Positions 20,220 to 30,839 of a stretch of 64,000 bases of DNA are shown here, one piece after another (position 1 is the stretch's first letter; the number at the start of each line of letters is the position of its first letter). This DNA is from Adiantum capillus-veneris (taxonomy: Eukaryota; Streptophyta; Polypodiopsida; Polypodiales; Pteridaceae): NCBI GenBank assembly GCA_014529385.2, contig CM043943.1, positions 157,870,247 to 157,934,246 of the forward strand, read 5' to 3'. The notes under the pieces were generated by a model that saw only the letters and a program-made list of their open reading frames with translations, ran no database searches and was not told the origin of the DNA. Position numbers and translations under genes: made by a program.

Positions 20220-22130
20220 ATGGAGGCTCCAGCTCCGCCACAGAGGGACTCACCTGAAGCCCCCTCGCCCGACCCCGTTGAGCCCACCATTCGACTTGCT
20301 CTTTCGCCGACAGAGCAAGCGAGCCTTGCCGCAGAGGTAGAGCGCTTGCAGGTGACTTCTGTCATCTGCAAGGTTCTCGGCACCCGTCCTAGCAGAGGAG
20401 AGCTGCGAGACCTTCTCCAGGCCCGCCTTCTCGCAGAGGTGGGCAAGATCTTGGATGTCCAGATTCTCGGACGGGGGTACTACTAGATCGAGTTCGTGAC
20501 TTCCGAGATGGCCTCCAAGGTCATAGCTATGAGTCCACTGGCCATCCGAGCATCACGGGCCCACTTTCGACAGTGGCGACATGGTTTTGACCCAACCTCG
20601 GATGTGCTAGTAGAGGAGGCAGACATCCCCATCTCAGTCTGCTTTCCGGGTTTACGGAGGGAGTACCTTCTATTTCTCTCCAGGATTGGCTCCGCCATCG
20701 GGACTGTCCTGGAGTCACCTCGTACGGCAGCATCAGTAGCTGCCAAGGCGGCTGGTATCCCTTCAGTTCGAGTTTTGGTTAGAGATACCCACACGCTCCC
20801 GAAGGTCATCCTTCTGCCTCGGGTGAGTGGGGGTTGGTTTAGACAGAGTGTGGAGTACTCGGGTCTCCCGAACCAGTGCTTCATTTGCAGACAGATGGGC
20901 CACCTAGCGAAGGCCTGTCCACGGAGGAGGCCACGACCTGCACCTGCACCTCAGCCTCAGCCCCAGCCTGCCAAGGCTGGGCCGCAGCCATAGCTAGCGG
21001 CACAGCGCACAGATTCAGAGCCACCCTCCGAGCTTGGGGCTCCAGCGGAGGAGGGGTGGTAGCAGGCCCGTGGCCGTCGACGCCAGGGGCCACAGCGACA
21101 GCCTGGCACTCAGAGTGGCCCTCAGGTGCCTACTCAGCAGCAGTGGGTTCCCACGGGGAACCGCTTTGGTCCTCTTGAGCAAGAGGAGCCCCCTACGCCA
21201 GCCTCCACCTCAGCTTCACCCTCGCCAGCCGCCCCACCTTCAGATTTCCCCTCCTCCTCCACATCCCCTCCCCCGCCCTCTGCTCCCGCCTACTCCCCTC
21301 CTTGCCCACCTGTCTCTGTCGCCCCACCCCGCTTCTCTTCTCCTTCGCCCCCCCTAGCTCCTTCTCCTCCTCCTCCTGCTCCAGTACCACAGTTGACTCA
21401 GGAGACTGGTCCCTCGCCGACGGCTAGGAGATCTCTTGGCAGCGCCTTTGCCACAAGTCGCCTAGCGAGAGAGGGTCAGCCCTTCTTGCGGCCCCCTCTG
21501 CAGATTCAGACTTCTTCCCTTGCAGCTATCCCTCGTGGTCTGACGAGCATTGACCTCTGACGCCGCTGGGATTTCTTCGACTACGGGTTCACTCGCTTCC
21601 TCGGCGATTCCGTAGCAGACCACGAGGCAGCCTGCTTCAGGGTCCACGCTTTGTTCCTCGCCGCTAGGGGAACAAAGGCCTTGGACTCAGCAGTTGGTTT
21701 CTCCTTTCCCCTCTGTGGTAGGACCAAGACAGAGTGGTCCCTAGACTCAGTGGTGGGATGGTTGCATACACAGGTTCTCGAGTTTTCTCACCACATGGGA
21801 GAACTTTGAGTTACAGATTTGCTGCAGACTTTGTGGCCACTGGCCAAGTTTGCGGTGACACTCCCAGACTCAGCAGGATGTAGGCACATTGTGGTGTACC
21901 TTTTTGCTGATACGCAGTGTTTGCCTTGCTATGTATACATTCATGAGGACTCCTGGACAGAGGAGGTTGCTTTACGCACGGCTCGCTCTGCTTGGGCTTG
22001 GGCCAGGCACTCACTGCAGTCTCGCCTATCTAGAGGACGCTCGGATGCGGATTACTCCCCATCCAAGCCAGCCTCGAAGATAGCCCGTCTTGCTGCTGCG
22101 GCAGCATCTGTTCTCTCTTGCTCCCTATGA
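20220..22130 (+). pseudogene. LINE1 ORF1 (RNA-binding protein)
   Basis: One reading frame runs from the ATG at 20220 to the TGA at 22128-22130, interrupted by about five stops (TAG at 20484-20486, where LINE2 has CAG; others near 20992, 21058, 21558, 21808). Order: acidic N-terminus, a DUF4283-like domain (LEVGKI ... WRHGFDPTSDVLVEEADIP), a CCHC knuckle CFICRQMGHLAKAC (about 20878), a long Pro/Ser-rich linker (21190-21400), and a C-terminal domain of unknown type (WDFFDYGFTRFLGD). The ORF1 product coats LINE RNA. Decayed by point mutation; no frameshift is evident. Confidence 0.85.
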
Positions 22131-25100
22131 GGATCGTCTCGTGGAACGTGCAAGGACTAGGTGGGCCCCAGTTTCAGCGACAGCGGGGCTGATTGCGTCA
22201 GGAGCTTCAACGTTGCCTTGTGGGAGGAGAGATTGATCTCCTTATGCTTCAGGAGCACCATTTGTCTGAGAGCCGCATTCGGCGATGTGGTCAGATTTTG
22301 CGTGGACGGTATGATACCTTTTGGTCAGCTGCTTTTGGACCTGGAGGCATCCAGGGTGGGGTATGTATGACTATTGCGGACTCATTGCAGTAGGCCATTG
22401 TGGGCAGAGGGATTATTGTGCCAGGCAGGGCTCAGTGGATTACTATGCAGCTTCAGGGTGGCCTTGTGGGCTTCCTGAACATCTATGCGCCCAATGTGGC
22501 GAGTGCTCGTGCAGAGTTTTGGTCACAGATTGTGGAGTCTTTGCCACAGGTTGACCATTGGTGTGTAGGAGGGGACTTCAACATGTTGGAGGACCCTTCT
22601 GACAGGATCGGAGGCAGCCATGCTACTGTGCATGGAGTCGAGTTAGCAGCTTGGGAGAGGTTGTGTATGACTTTGAGGGTCTCGGATACATGGCAGCATT
22701 CTGGCTTTGTGAGGTCTCCAGAGAGTCTTGCCTTCTCTAGATCGGACCGCAGAGTGGGAGGAGTGAATCTATCGCGGATAGATCGCTTCTACACTAGTGA
22801 CCACTTCAGTGACTTGGGGGGCTCAGTGGGCATCCTGGCAGGGACATCCTTCTCGGACCATGCACCAGTGATCCTCACAGTGGCAGACAGGCAGAGGAGT
22901 GGGAGCATGATGCTTCGCATCCCAGAGCGGGTCTTGTTGGACTCATCACTCAGAGAGAGGGTAGAGGCTCTCTGGACAGAGGGCATGGACAGCCAGGCTC
23001 TACCTGCAGACAGAGTGGCCTTAGGCCTAGCTCAGCTTAGCCACTTTTTTCTCCAGGAGTCTTTGGCTCGACGGGCTGCAGCGAGAGGAGGAGCAGCGTC
23101 TCAGACGAGGCATTGCTTCACTACAGAGGATGCAGGAGCGGTATCCAGACAGTCCATGGTTGGAGGAGCAGTTACAGCAGGCTCGACAGGAGCTTGCTTG
23201 CACAGAGGAGAGGCGCCATGAGTTTGCCTTTCACCGACAGGCAGCTCAATGGACTCAGGTGGGTGACAGAGTGACAGGTGCTTATTTTGAGACAGTGGGA
23301 CCTGGGCCCTCGCATGCCAAGGTCAATCAGTTGAGGAGACCCGATGGGTCAGTTGTTTGTGAGCCCGAGGATATGCGTGCAGTTGCTATTGAATTTTACC
23401 GTGAGTTACTGTCGGCTGAGCCTCAGTCAGAGAGACAGGATGCATGCAGGAAGCAGGTTTGGGCACAGATGCCTTGTCTTGTTACCGAGGAGATGCGCCA
23501 GAGGCTAGAGATACCTCTTCAGCTTGAGGAGCTGCACACGGCTCTTAGGGTCCTCCCTCGTGGTAGTTGTTCAGGTGAGGATGGGCTGACTCCCAGTTTC
23601 TTCTTGGAGTACTGGGACCTGCTTGGCCCAGATCTTTGTAGTGCCTTTCAGTACATTCTGCACACAGGAGTGATGCCGGATAGCATGAGTGAGGGCCTGA
23701 TTTACCTCATTCCAAAGGAGGATGGCTCCTTGGATGAGATTCGACAGTGCCGCCCCATCACCATCCTAAACTCAGCCTACAAAATTCTTGCCAAGGCTCT
23801 GAGTTTGAGGATTCAGCCACTTTTGGAGAGCCTTATACATGGGACTCCGACAGGTTTTGTCAAGGAACGCAGTATCCTTGACAACATCTTCACCTTCTGG
23901 GAGGCTTTTGCCCTGGCACGACTCCGTGGGGAGGACCTTGTGATTCTTCTTCTCGATTTTGAGAAGGCATACGACAGAGTTGACTGGGACTTTCTAGAGG
24001 GCACGCTACGCAGGATGGGCTTCTCAGATGCTTGGATCAGAGGGGTGGGAGGCTTTTGCCCTGGCACGACTCCGTGGGGAGGACCTTGTGATTCTTCTTC
24101 TCGATTTTGAGAAGGCATACGACAGAGTTGACTGGGACTTTCTAGAGGGCACGCTACGCAGGATGGGCTTCTCAGATGCTTGGATCAGAGGGGTGTCAGC
24201 TTTGTACAGACAGGCTCACAGTCAGGTGCTTTTGGTAGGCGGTAGAGGTGAGCGCTTCATGCTCACACGATCGGTCAGACAGGGTTGTCCTCTTGCCCCC
24301 TTTCTCTTTCTGTTCTATGCGGAGGCGATGAGCAGATTTTTGGTGTCACAGCAGGTTGGTCTGAGGGGCTTAGCACTCCCTATACGGGGAGATGAGCTTC
24401 TGGACGCTGAGTTTGCCGACGACTCGGCCTTGTACTTAGAGGGCCAGGAGGCCAATTTACACAGATGTGAGCAGGCTTTGGAGACCTTCTGTTGTGCATC
24501 GGGCGCACTGATCAACTGGAGAAAGACAGTGGCTTTCTCGGTTGGCAGTGCTCCTGTGCCAGATTGGATGCCAGGAGAGGGTTTCATATGGATTCCTCCA
24601 GGGATTGCAGTTTGGGACTTGGGTTGTCAGGCTGGTTTGGACTTGTCCCGCGAGCAGCAGATTGCTCCTCTTCTCCTGTCCATCAGGAGAAAGCTGTAAC
24701 ATTGGAGCTCAACACGACTTTCGTTGGCTGGTAGAGTAGTAGTTGCCAACTAGGTGTTGTTGGCGACTATGTGGTACATCACTTCTTACTGGATCTTCTC
24801 GAGTTCTTGTATCATCGAGGTAGAGAGGCTGATCAGGAACTTCCTTTGGTCAGGTCGCGACACTCAGATTGCCCGAGGCAAGGTGGCTTGGTCGGTCATC
24901 ACACTTCCTTGTTCTCAGGGAGGGCTTGGGATCATTGATCCAACACAGTAGAGCAGAGCCCTTCTTGGGAAGTTCGTCGTCAGAGGACTTCTTCCAGGTG
25001 AGGAGCCCTGGAAGGAGTTCTTGCTGCAGAGGCTTCGTGCCAGGGTGCCTCAGTCAGAAGGCCCTTGGCAACCTTCGACCAGATGGATCTTTACAGAGCT

Positions 25101-26566
25101 GCGTCGAGTTGGTTTGAGCAGGAGATTGGAGGACCGATTTGCTGTGAGTTTGCTTCGATCTTGGGTGCTCTTACGGCGTGGCCTAGAGCAGAGACCGCCG
25201 ACGTGCACGGAGGAGCGCCTACGACAGCCCCTCGTCTGGAACCCCATGGTTAGCACTCAGAGAGGCCACTTGGTTGGGAGTCGGCCTCATGTTTCTTGGG
25301 GTCCCATGGCAACTGGTCCAGCGCGCTCTCTAGGTGACTGGCTAGAGTTCACAGGTTTGTCGGAGGAGGTGCAGGCTGTCCAGCTACAGGGCATGAGAGG
25401 GGTGCAGAGCATGTGTCAGGACATCTCAGAGTCAGTTCCAGCTGAGTGGCTCACGCCTCTCGAGCCAGTAGCACCCCGGTGGATGGGAGCCTTCACACGA
25501 TTGGAGGTTCTCATTTCAGTCAGGGCTTGCTCAGAGACTGTCCCAGCCCTGTTCTTCGAGCTTCAGGGTGGGGGACGATTACAGCGAGTTGTAGTAGAGG
25601 CCCTGCAGGTAGCAGAGTGCTGTTTCCAGAGGATCCGAGTTGTGGGCATCTGTGGGAGGACTTGCGTCATAGACCCTGTCCCAGCAGCTCTTGAGACAGG
25701 ACACTGGAGGCTATGGGCTTGGGAGTGTTGTCCACTGGCACGAGTACAGTGGGATCCTGGTGAGTGGCTATGGAGGGACCCCTTCTCTTCTGCAGACCGC
25801 CCAGAAGTCCCCTTCTTTCAGTACACTGTTTGGCTTGGACGTCATATACTTGCAGCACAGAGAGAGGCCCGCCCCGCTGCAGCACGTCATTGGCAGGAGG
25901 AGGGCCTCACAGTCGAGTTCTTGGCAGCTTTTTGGCAGAGGCTGTGGGACTCCAGACAGCCGAGGCGAGTCACCTTGTTTCAGTGGCTGGTCGCACATAG
26001 AGCCACAGCAGTAGGGAGCTGGCTTGTGCATAGTGGTCTCTCGGCCACATGTGTAGCTTGTGACCATTTGGTGGAGAGTCAGCGTCACTGTCTTTGGGAC
26101 TGTCCCTCGGCCCAGCAGGTGTGGCTACAAGTTCTTCGGCTGATGCTTGCTCTCTCCACGGCTCGACAGTACACTTGGGGGGCAGCGGCTTGGTCCACCC
26201 TCACGGGCCCGGCACTTCAGTTTGAGCTATCTTCCACCAGCAGGATGATAGTGATACAGGGGGGGGCAACCTACACTTCAGCCTGCTACAGAGCTTACTC
26301 CACTGGAGTGGTGCAGTGAGAGAGAGGAGTGTTGGGAGCTCATCAGTGGCCTGACACTTTGGTTCATCTGGTGGGCCCGTTGTTTCTGCATCTTTGAGGC
26401 TCGCCCTGTGCCACCAGCAGAGACTGTTCGTGACTTTTGGCTAGAGCTGATCCATACTCTCAAAGGACAGCTTGAGGGACTACAGGGCAGCTTCAACCGC
26501 ATGCGGGAGTGCCGCGAGGCTTTCCTTCGACTCTGGCGCCCTGGGCCTTTCTACACCATAGTCTAG
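22127..26566 (+). pseudogene. LINE1 ORF2 (endonuclease and reverse transcriptase)
   Basis: The ATG at 22127 overlaps the ORF1 stop (ATGA). An AP-endonuclease domain begins MRIVSWNVQGLGG and includes FLNIYAPN, CVGGDFNMLED, SRIDRFYTSDHF and SDHAPVIL. After a +1 shift near 23100 comes RT: IYLIPKEDG, CRPITILNSAYKILAK, TGFVKERSILDN, LLLDFEKAYDRVDW (motif A, duplicated) and EFADDSALYLEG (catalytic FADD). Then come WSVITLPCSQGGLGI and a zf-RVT region (CVACDHLVESQRHCLWDC), and after another shift near 26280 a C-terminus ending FLRLWRPGPFYTIV. Early stops at 22190 and 22391. The family nicks the target and primes reverse transcription there. Confidence 0.93.
23898..24193 (+). repeat. 148-bp tandem duplication in LINE1 RT
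   Basis: Bases 23898-24045 and 24046-24193 read identically. The unit spans RT motif A (LLLDFEKAYDRVDW). Because 148 is not a multiple of 3 it shifts the frame between the fingers and palm. Confidence 0.95.
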
Positions 26567-26770
26567 GGGGTGCTCAGATGGCACTACTGTCCACCTGTGT
26601 GGCTTTTCCCTCCTCCCATCTCTTGATTTAGCCCCATTGTATATATGCTGTTTTTTCATTGGGAGAGTCTCCCCATCATGCTTGTTGTAGCCCTCTCTTG
26701 CAGAGGTGGTTGTAGCCCTATGGGCAGTTTTCATTAACTAATAGAAGGATCTTTTTCTCGGAATTTTTTT

Positions 26771-26783
26771 TTTCTTTATTCGT
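26771..26783 (+). repeat. LINE1 target-site duplication, right
   Basis: TTTCTTTATTCGT, immediately after the T-rich end of LINE1; exact match to 19776-19788. Confidence 0.9.
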
Positions 26784-26921
26784 AAAGTCATACAAAAGAA
26801 TATTGTCAGCATAGCAGTATCCCTGAATTCCAAAGGGAAATCAGGACTTTATTCCATCCAAGTAATCTGTGACAAAGGAACGGAGTGACTCTCCTCTCGT
26901 GCAGTCCCGTTTGCACCAAAT

Positions 26922-27350
26922 TCAACCCTGTTGATCTACAGGATCTTTCAAAATAGTCGCAGCTAAGCCGAAAGCCTCAAGATAAAGTTCCAAAATCCGA
27001 GGAGTATCTGCTAGGTCCTCCTCGTCCATCCACTTTGCATCCAATGCCGGATAGTTCTTGAATTTCACTAAGAACCGCTGAATCATTTTACCTTTCACTT
27101 TTCTTTCTTTATGGGCCAGTATCTGTTCTAAAACGAGTATCTCCTTGCTCTCTTCCACTTCAGGTTGCTCATCAGGCTCCCCGTCAACTGGCACCTCACC
27201 CTTAAAAGGTTTCAAGAGACTCACATGAAAAGCATTGTGAATATTCCAAGTGTCTGGCAACTTGAGTTTGAAGGATACATCATTTATCTTTTCTTGTATC
27301 TGGAAAGGGCCATAATACATTCATGCTAAGCTTTGGAAAAAGCCGCTCTT
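26922..27350 (-). pseudogene. Gypsy C integrase C-terminus and chromodomain
   Basis: On the minus strand: [34 protein letters not shown], an acidic linker, then a chromodomain-like block (RFLVKFKNYPALDAKWM, DEEDLADTPRILELYL). The frame is open over 132 codons from 27320 and is better preserved than the equivalents in B and F. Confidence 0.88.
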
Positions 27351-27559
27351 TTCCCTTTCGTTTCCTTAGGTGTGCCTTCTCAAAATGTAAAAGCACCCAA
27401 CCATCTTCCTTCAAATTTAAGTCGCGTCTATGTCTATTTGCTGCTTTCTTGTGCCGTGCTTGCTAGAGCCTTGCAAATCTTGGCAAAAGCAGTGTCCAAA
27501 TCCCTCGTGTACTGATCTGCTTCAAAAATCTTGTCTTTGGTGCTTAGAAATGGAGGGAC

Positions 27560-28197
27560 CTACTTAACACCTTCGATTACCTAAAATGACGCCTTCCCCG
27601 TTGAAGAGTGAACCGTGTTAATGTAAGCAAATTTCACCAAAGGAAAATATTTGTCCCATTAAGTCTTCTGATCAGAGATGTAAGACTGCAATAAATCCAA
27701 AACCATTGAATTGGCTATCACAGACCGCGTGCCAATGTTCTCCCAAATTGCCTTGCAAAACAAACTAGTGAATCGGGGATCTCTGTCCGAAATTATCGTC
27801 TCAGGCATACCAAGTAACTGAAAAATCTGAGCAATGAACAATGTCGCTAAATGATCAGGTTTGACCGTTTTCTTTACTGGAATAAAATGAGCTTGCTTGC
27901 TAATTCTGTCAATGACTATCCAAATGCCATCGTGTCCACTTTGAGTCTTGGGGAGGTCAATGCTTTCCCAGGGGCGGGTGGGAATGGGTAAAGGCTGTAG
28001 AAGTCCCTGTGCCTTATGCCTGTCAAACTTGACCTTTTGGCATACTAAACAACTGTGAACAAAGTCATCCACATCCTTTTTGAGTCTCGGCCAATAGAAG
28101 TAACGCTCCACACCCTTCTAGGTGGTATCTATGCCGCGATGACCCGTAAAAGGTGGACAATGGCACTTTGTCGAGACCTTTTCCCTCAAAGGCTGTA
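27560..28197 (-). pseudogene. Gypsy C integrase core
   Basis: Zinc-region tail ([17 protein letters not shown]) and DDE core with VIDRISKQAHFIPVK and ISDRDPRFTSLF (second catalytic Asp). The segment that carries the first Asp in F (MDFIFDLP) is shortened to SIDLP. There is a stop upstream of YFYWPRLKKDV. Truncated at 28197, where LINE2 sequence begins. Confidence 0.88.
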
Positions 28198-29186
28198 AAA
28201 CTTCCCAAGAAGGGCTCTGCTTTGCTGTGCTGGGTCTATGATCCCCAGCCCCCCGAGAACATGGGAAGGTAATGACCTCCTAGGCTACTTTGGCTTGGGC
28301 TAATTGGATGTTGCGCCCTGATCAAAGAAAGTTCCTGATCAGCTACCACATAGTAGCCAACAACACCTGGTTGGCCACTATAACTCTGCCTGCCAAAGAG
28401 AGCCATGCCGAACTAATGCAGCCCTCCTAATGGACAGGAGGAGGGGAGCAATTTGTTGCCTAGGGGACAAGTCTAGGCCAACCTGACAACCCAAGTAACG
28501 AACTGCAGTCCTTGGGGGAATTTCTTAAACCCTCACCTGGCGACCAATCGGACGTAGGAGCATTGCCAACCCAAAAAGCTACTGTCTTCCTCCAGTTGAT
28601 CTGTGTGCCCGATGCACAACAAAACACCTCAAGAGCCTGCTCACACTCGTGCAGATTGGCCTCTTGGCCCTCCAAGTACAAGGCTGAGTCATCAACAAAC
28701 TCAGCGTCAAGGACCTCATCTGCCCTAATAGGGAACTTGAGGCCACGCAAGCCAACCTGCTGAGAAGTCAAAAATCTGCTCATCGCCTCAGCATAGAACA
28801 TAAAGGCTAGAGGGAAACCCTATCTAACCGAATGCGTGAGCATGAAGCGTTCCCCTCTTTCCCCTGCCAAGAGCATTTGGCTGTGCGCACGCCTGTAGAG
28901 AGCTCACACGCCTTTCATCCAAGCATCTGAGAAACCCATCTGCGTATAGTGCCGTCTAAGAAGTCCTAGTCAACTCTGTCGTAGACCTTCTCAAAATCGA
29001 GGAGTATCACCAGATCCTCTCCTCGGAGACGCGCAAGGGTTAGACGCCTCCCAAAAAGTGAAGTTGTTGTCAAGGATACTACGCTCCTTGAAAAAACCTG
29101 TGGGTCCCATGTATAATGCTCTCTAGTAGTGTCTGAATGCTCAAGCTCAGAGCCTTTGCCATAATTTTGTAGGATGAGTTGGGGAT
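28198..29186 (-). pseudogene. LINE2 RT palm and connection segment
   Basis: On the minus strand: LVILLDFEKVYDRVD (motif A), MFYAEAMSRFLTSQQVGLRG and EFVDDSALYLEGQEANLH (catalytic FVDD where LINE1 has FADD), then INWRKTVAF and a WSGREGGLGI-like tail near 28250. Stops and frame changes throughout. There is no sign of the 148-bp duplication seen in LINE1, so that duplication is private to LINE1. Confidence 0.88.
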
Positions 29187-30255
29187 TGTCACGTGACACA
29201 TCCCAACCCTATGTGTCCGTGGACAAGCTACACCACAGCAGGGTTCAGTCAAGTCAAGTCAAGTCTAGATTAGTAGTGATCTGGCACTTTTGTGAGTCTA
29301 TTCGTAGACCGTGCATGTCCAGTCACTTAGCATAGATGCATATCCTCCGGTTGCACACATCATGATCATCGGAATTCCCATCAGAATCCATTAGCATCAG
29401 TTAGGGGAATTTTCCAGTGCATTTAGCTTATTTTCCTATTTATTGGTTATTTTCACTTATTATTTTTAAGTGACTTTCCAACAAAAGTAGGTAGGGCAAT
29501 TTTGCTAAGTTAATATATAAGCAAACCCAAGTGAGCACTTTCTGGCAGAAGAGGCAGCAGGAGCTTCCCGCTCAACAGGCAACTTCTCAGCAGTACCCCC
29601 CATAACATCAGACCCATCGCCATACCTCCCACTTCTTCAGCGTTTTTCACAGATCTCTCATTGCCTTGCAGTTTCCCCCTTGTGGCGATAGTACCCCGGC
29701 AGTTCAGCCCAAGGCCTAGCGTTTTGGCTCGCAAAAACGCCACCAAATCAGCCAGCGTTTTTCTCACAAAAACGCCAGCCCAACAACAGATCTCAGCGTT
29801 TTGTTTTCAGCCTCTCAGCGTTTTTGATCAGCAGATTTCAGCCTTGAAGAGAACGCAGTTTTCAGCCTAGACACAGAGCAGATCAGCCCCCAAGACCGGT
29901 TGCAGAAGCCCCCCCAAGTTTAGCCAAGAAAACGCAGCCAAAACAGTCATTTTCAGCCACCGAAACAGTCCCCGAATTCAGTGATTAGAAGATCCCAGAT
30001 TTCAGCCATCAAGTCGTCGTCGTCACCACCGTCGTCGTCATCGGCATAGTTCCATTGCATCAGTCCATTGCATTCGCATTGTACACCTTTCTGCAATCAA
30101 GTAGACCACTCTCGCCGACGAGAGTGGGGCCTTCGGAGGAGGGTTTTACAACCTCTCGGGTGTCGTATCTCTTCTCTCTCCTTCTCTCAGTCTCATTCAC
30201 TTGCACGCACAATATCCACTCTTCTTGTTCGTGACCACAGTACTCCATAAGACGG
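29187..30255 (+). repeat. 5' LTR of element A, first part
   Basis: Starts with the palindrome TGTCACGTGACA and is collinear with 40922-41990. Short GTCAA repeats near 29248. Interrupted after GACGG at 30251-30255, the left copy of the element B target duplication. Confidence 0.92.
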
Positions 30256-30768
30256 TGTCACAAAGTGATGATGTGGCGGACAACAGAAACCCTAATTTCT
30301 GCCAGAAACCCTAAAATTCCTTCAAACCCTAATTTCTGCAAGAAACCCTAACTTCCGGAAATCGTGGAGGCTTTTTTTTTTTTTTTTGGGAAAATGATGA
30401 GCGACGCGAATTTTGCTTTTTTTTAAAGATTCTCTAAGAGAGAGAGAACTGATGCTTTTTATTTTAAAAGCTTTTGGGGCTCTGCTTTTGGGCATCCCTT
30501 GTAACCTTTAAATTAGTGGTGAGGGCCTCACTTCTCAGAGCATCTGGACGCAGAGTCTGAGAGTGAAACCCTAACCGCTCTCTTGTACTTTGATTTGATT
30601 AATATAAAAAGAAATACCGAAAGGGGCGCCAGTCTTTGGGGCCAATATCTCTAGGCACGGAACTCCGCCGGGCCAGTGTACATCTATTGTGATCTGTGAT
30701 TTGTTTTGAAGTGGTTATTTGGTGCTGTCGCGGTTGATTCTTGACTTGGAGTGTCCAAGTCTGTTACA
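30256..30768 (+). repeat. 5' LTR of gypsy B
   Basis: TGTCACAAAGTGATGATGTG ... GTCCAAGTCTGTTACA. U3 has four AAACCCTAA-type telo-boxes (about 30286-30352). CCTTTAAATTAG box about 30506; R/U5 block GAAATACCGAAAGGGGCGCC at about 30611. Confidence 0.93.
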
Positions 30769-30769
30769 G

Positions 30770-30781
30770 TGGTATCAGAGC
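30770..30781 (+). other. Primer-binding site of gypsy B
   Basis: TGGTATCAGAGC, an exact tRNA-Met-type primer site one base after the LTR end. Confidence 0.92.
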
Positions 30782-30839
30782 ACGGCCGATTTCTCTTCTA
30801 CGGGAAATCCGATCCCGGAATTTTTTTTCCGCGGCACCT

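Larger units (their letters stand above)
19789..26770 (+). mobile_element. LINE1: full-length L1-type non-LTR retrotransposon
   Basis: About 7 kb: a GC- and C-rich 5' UTR (19789-20219), ORF1 (20220-22130), ORF2 (22127-26566), a short 3' UTR and a T-rich tail. It is flanked by a perfect 13-bp duplication and inserted in the 3' UTR of gypsy C. LINE2 (28198-46994) is a divergent copy in opposite orientation. In-frame stops, a frameshift and a 148-bp internal duplication disable it. Confidence 0.92.
18849..28197 (-). mobile_element. Gypsy element C, interrupted by LINE1
   Basis: On the minus strand from the right: integrase (27560-28197), chromodomain region (26922-27350), 3' UTR, LINE1 insertion (19789-26770), the rest of the 3' UTR, polypurine tract (about 19376-19392) and 3' LTR (18849-19375). 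The 3' UTR halves on the two sides of LINE1 join into one sequence collinear with the 3' UTR of B and F. The 5' half is missing because the right end at 28197 abuts LINE2. The outer LTR end sits in the 3' UTR of element D. Confidence 0.85.

Noticed and set aside
21193-21390. Minus-strand frames opposite the proline-rich linker of LINE1 ORF1
   Set aside because: Antisense to a recognised coding region; composition artefact.
28512-28763. Plus-strand 83-codon frame
   Set aside because: Antisense to the LINE2 RT palm.
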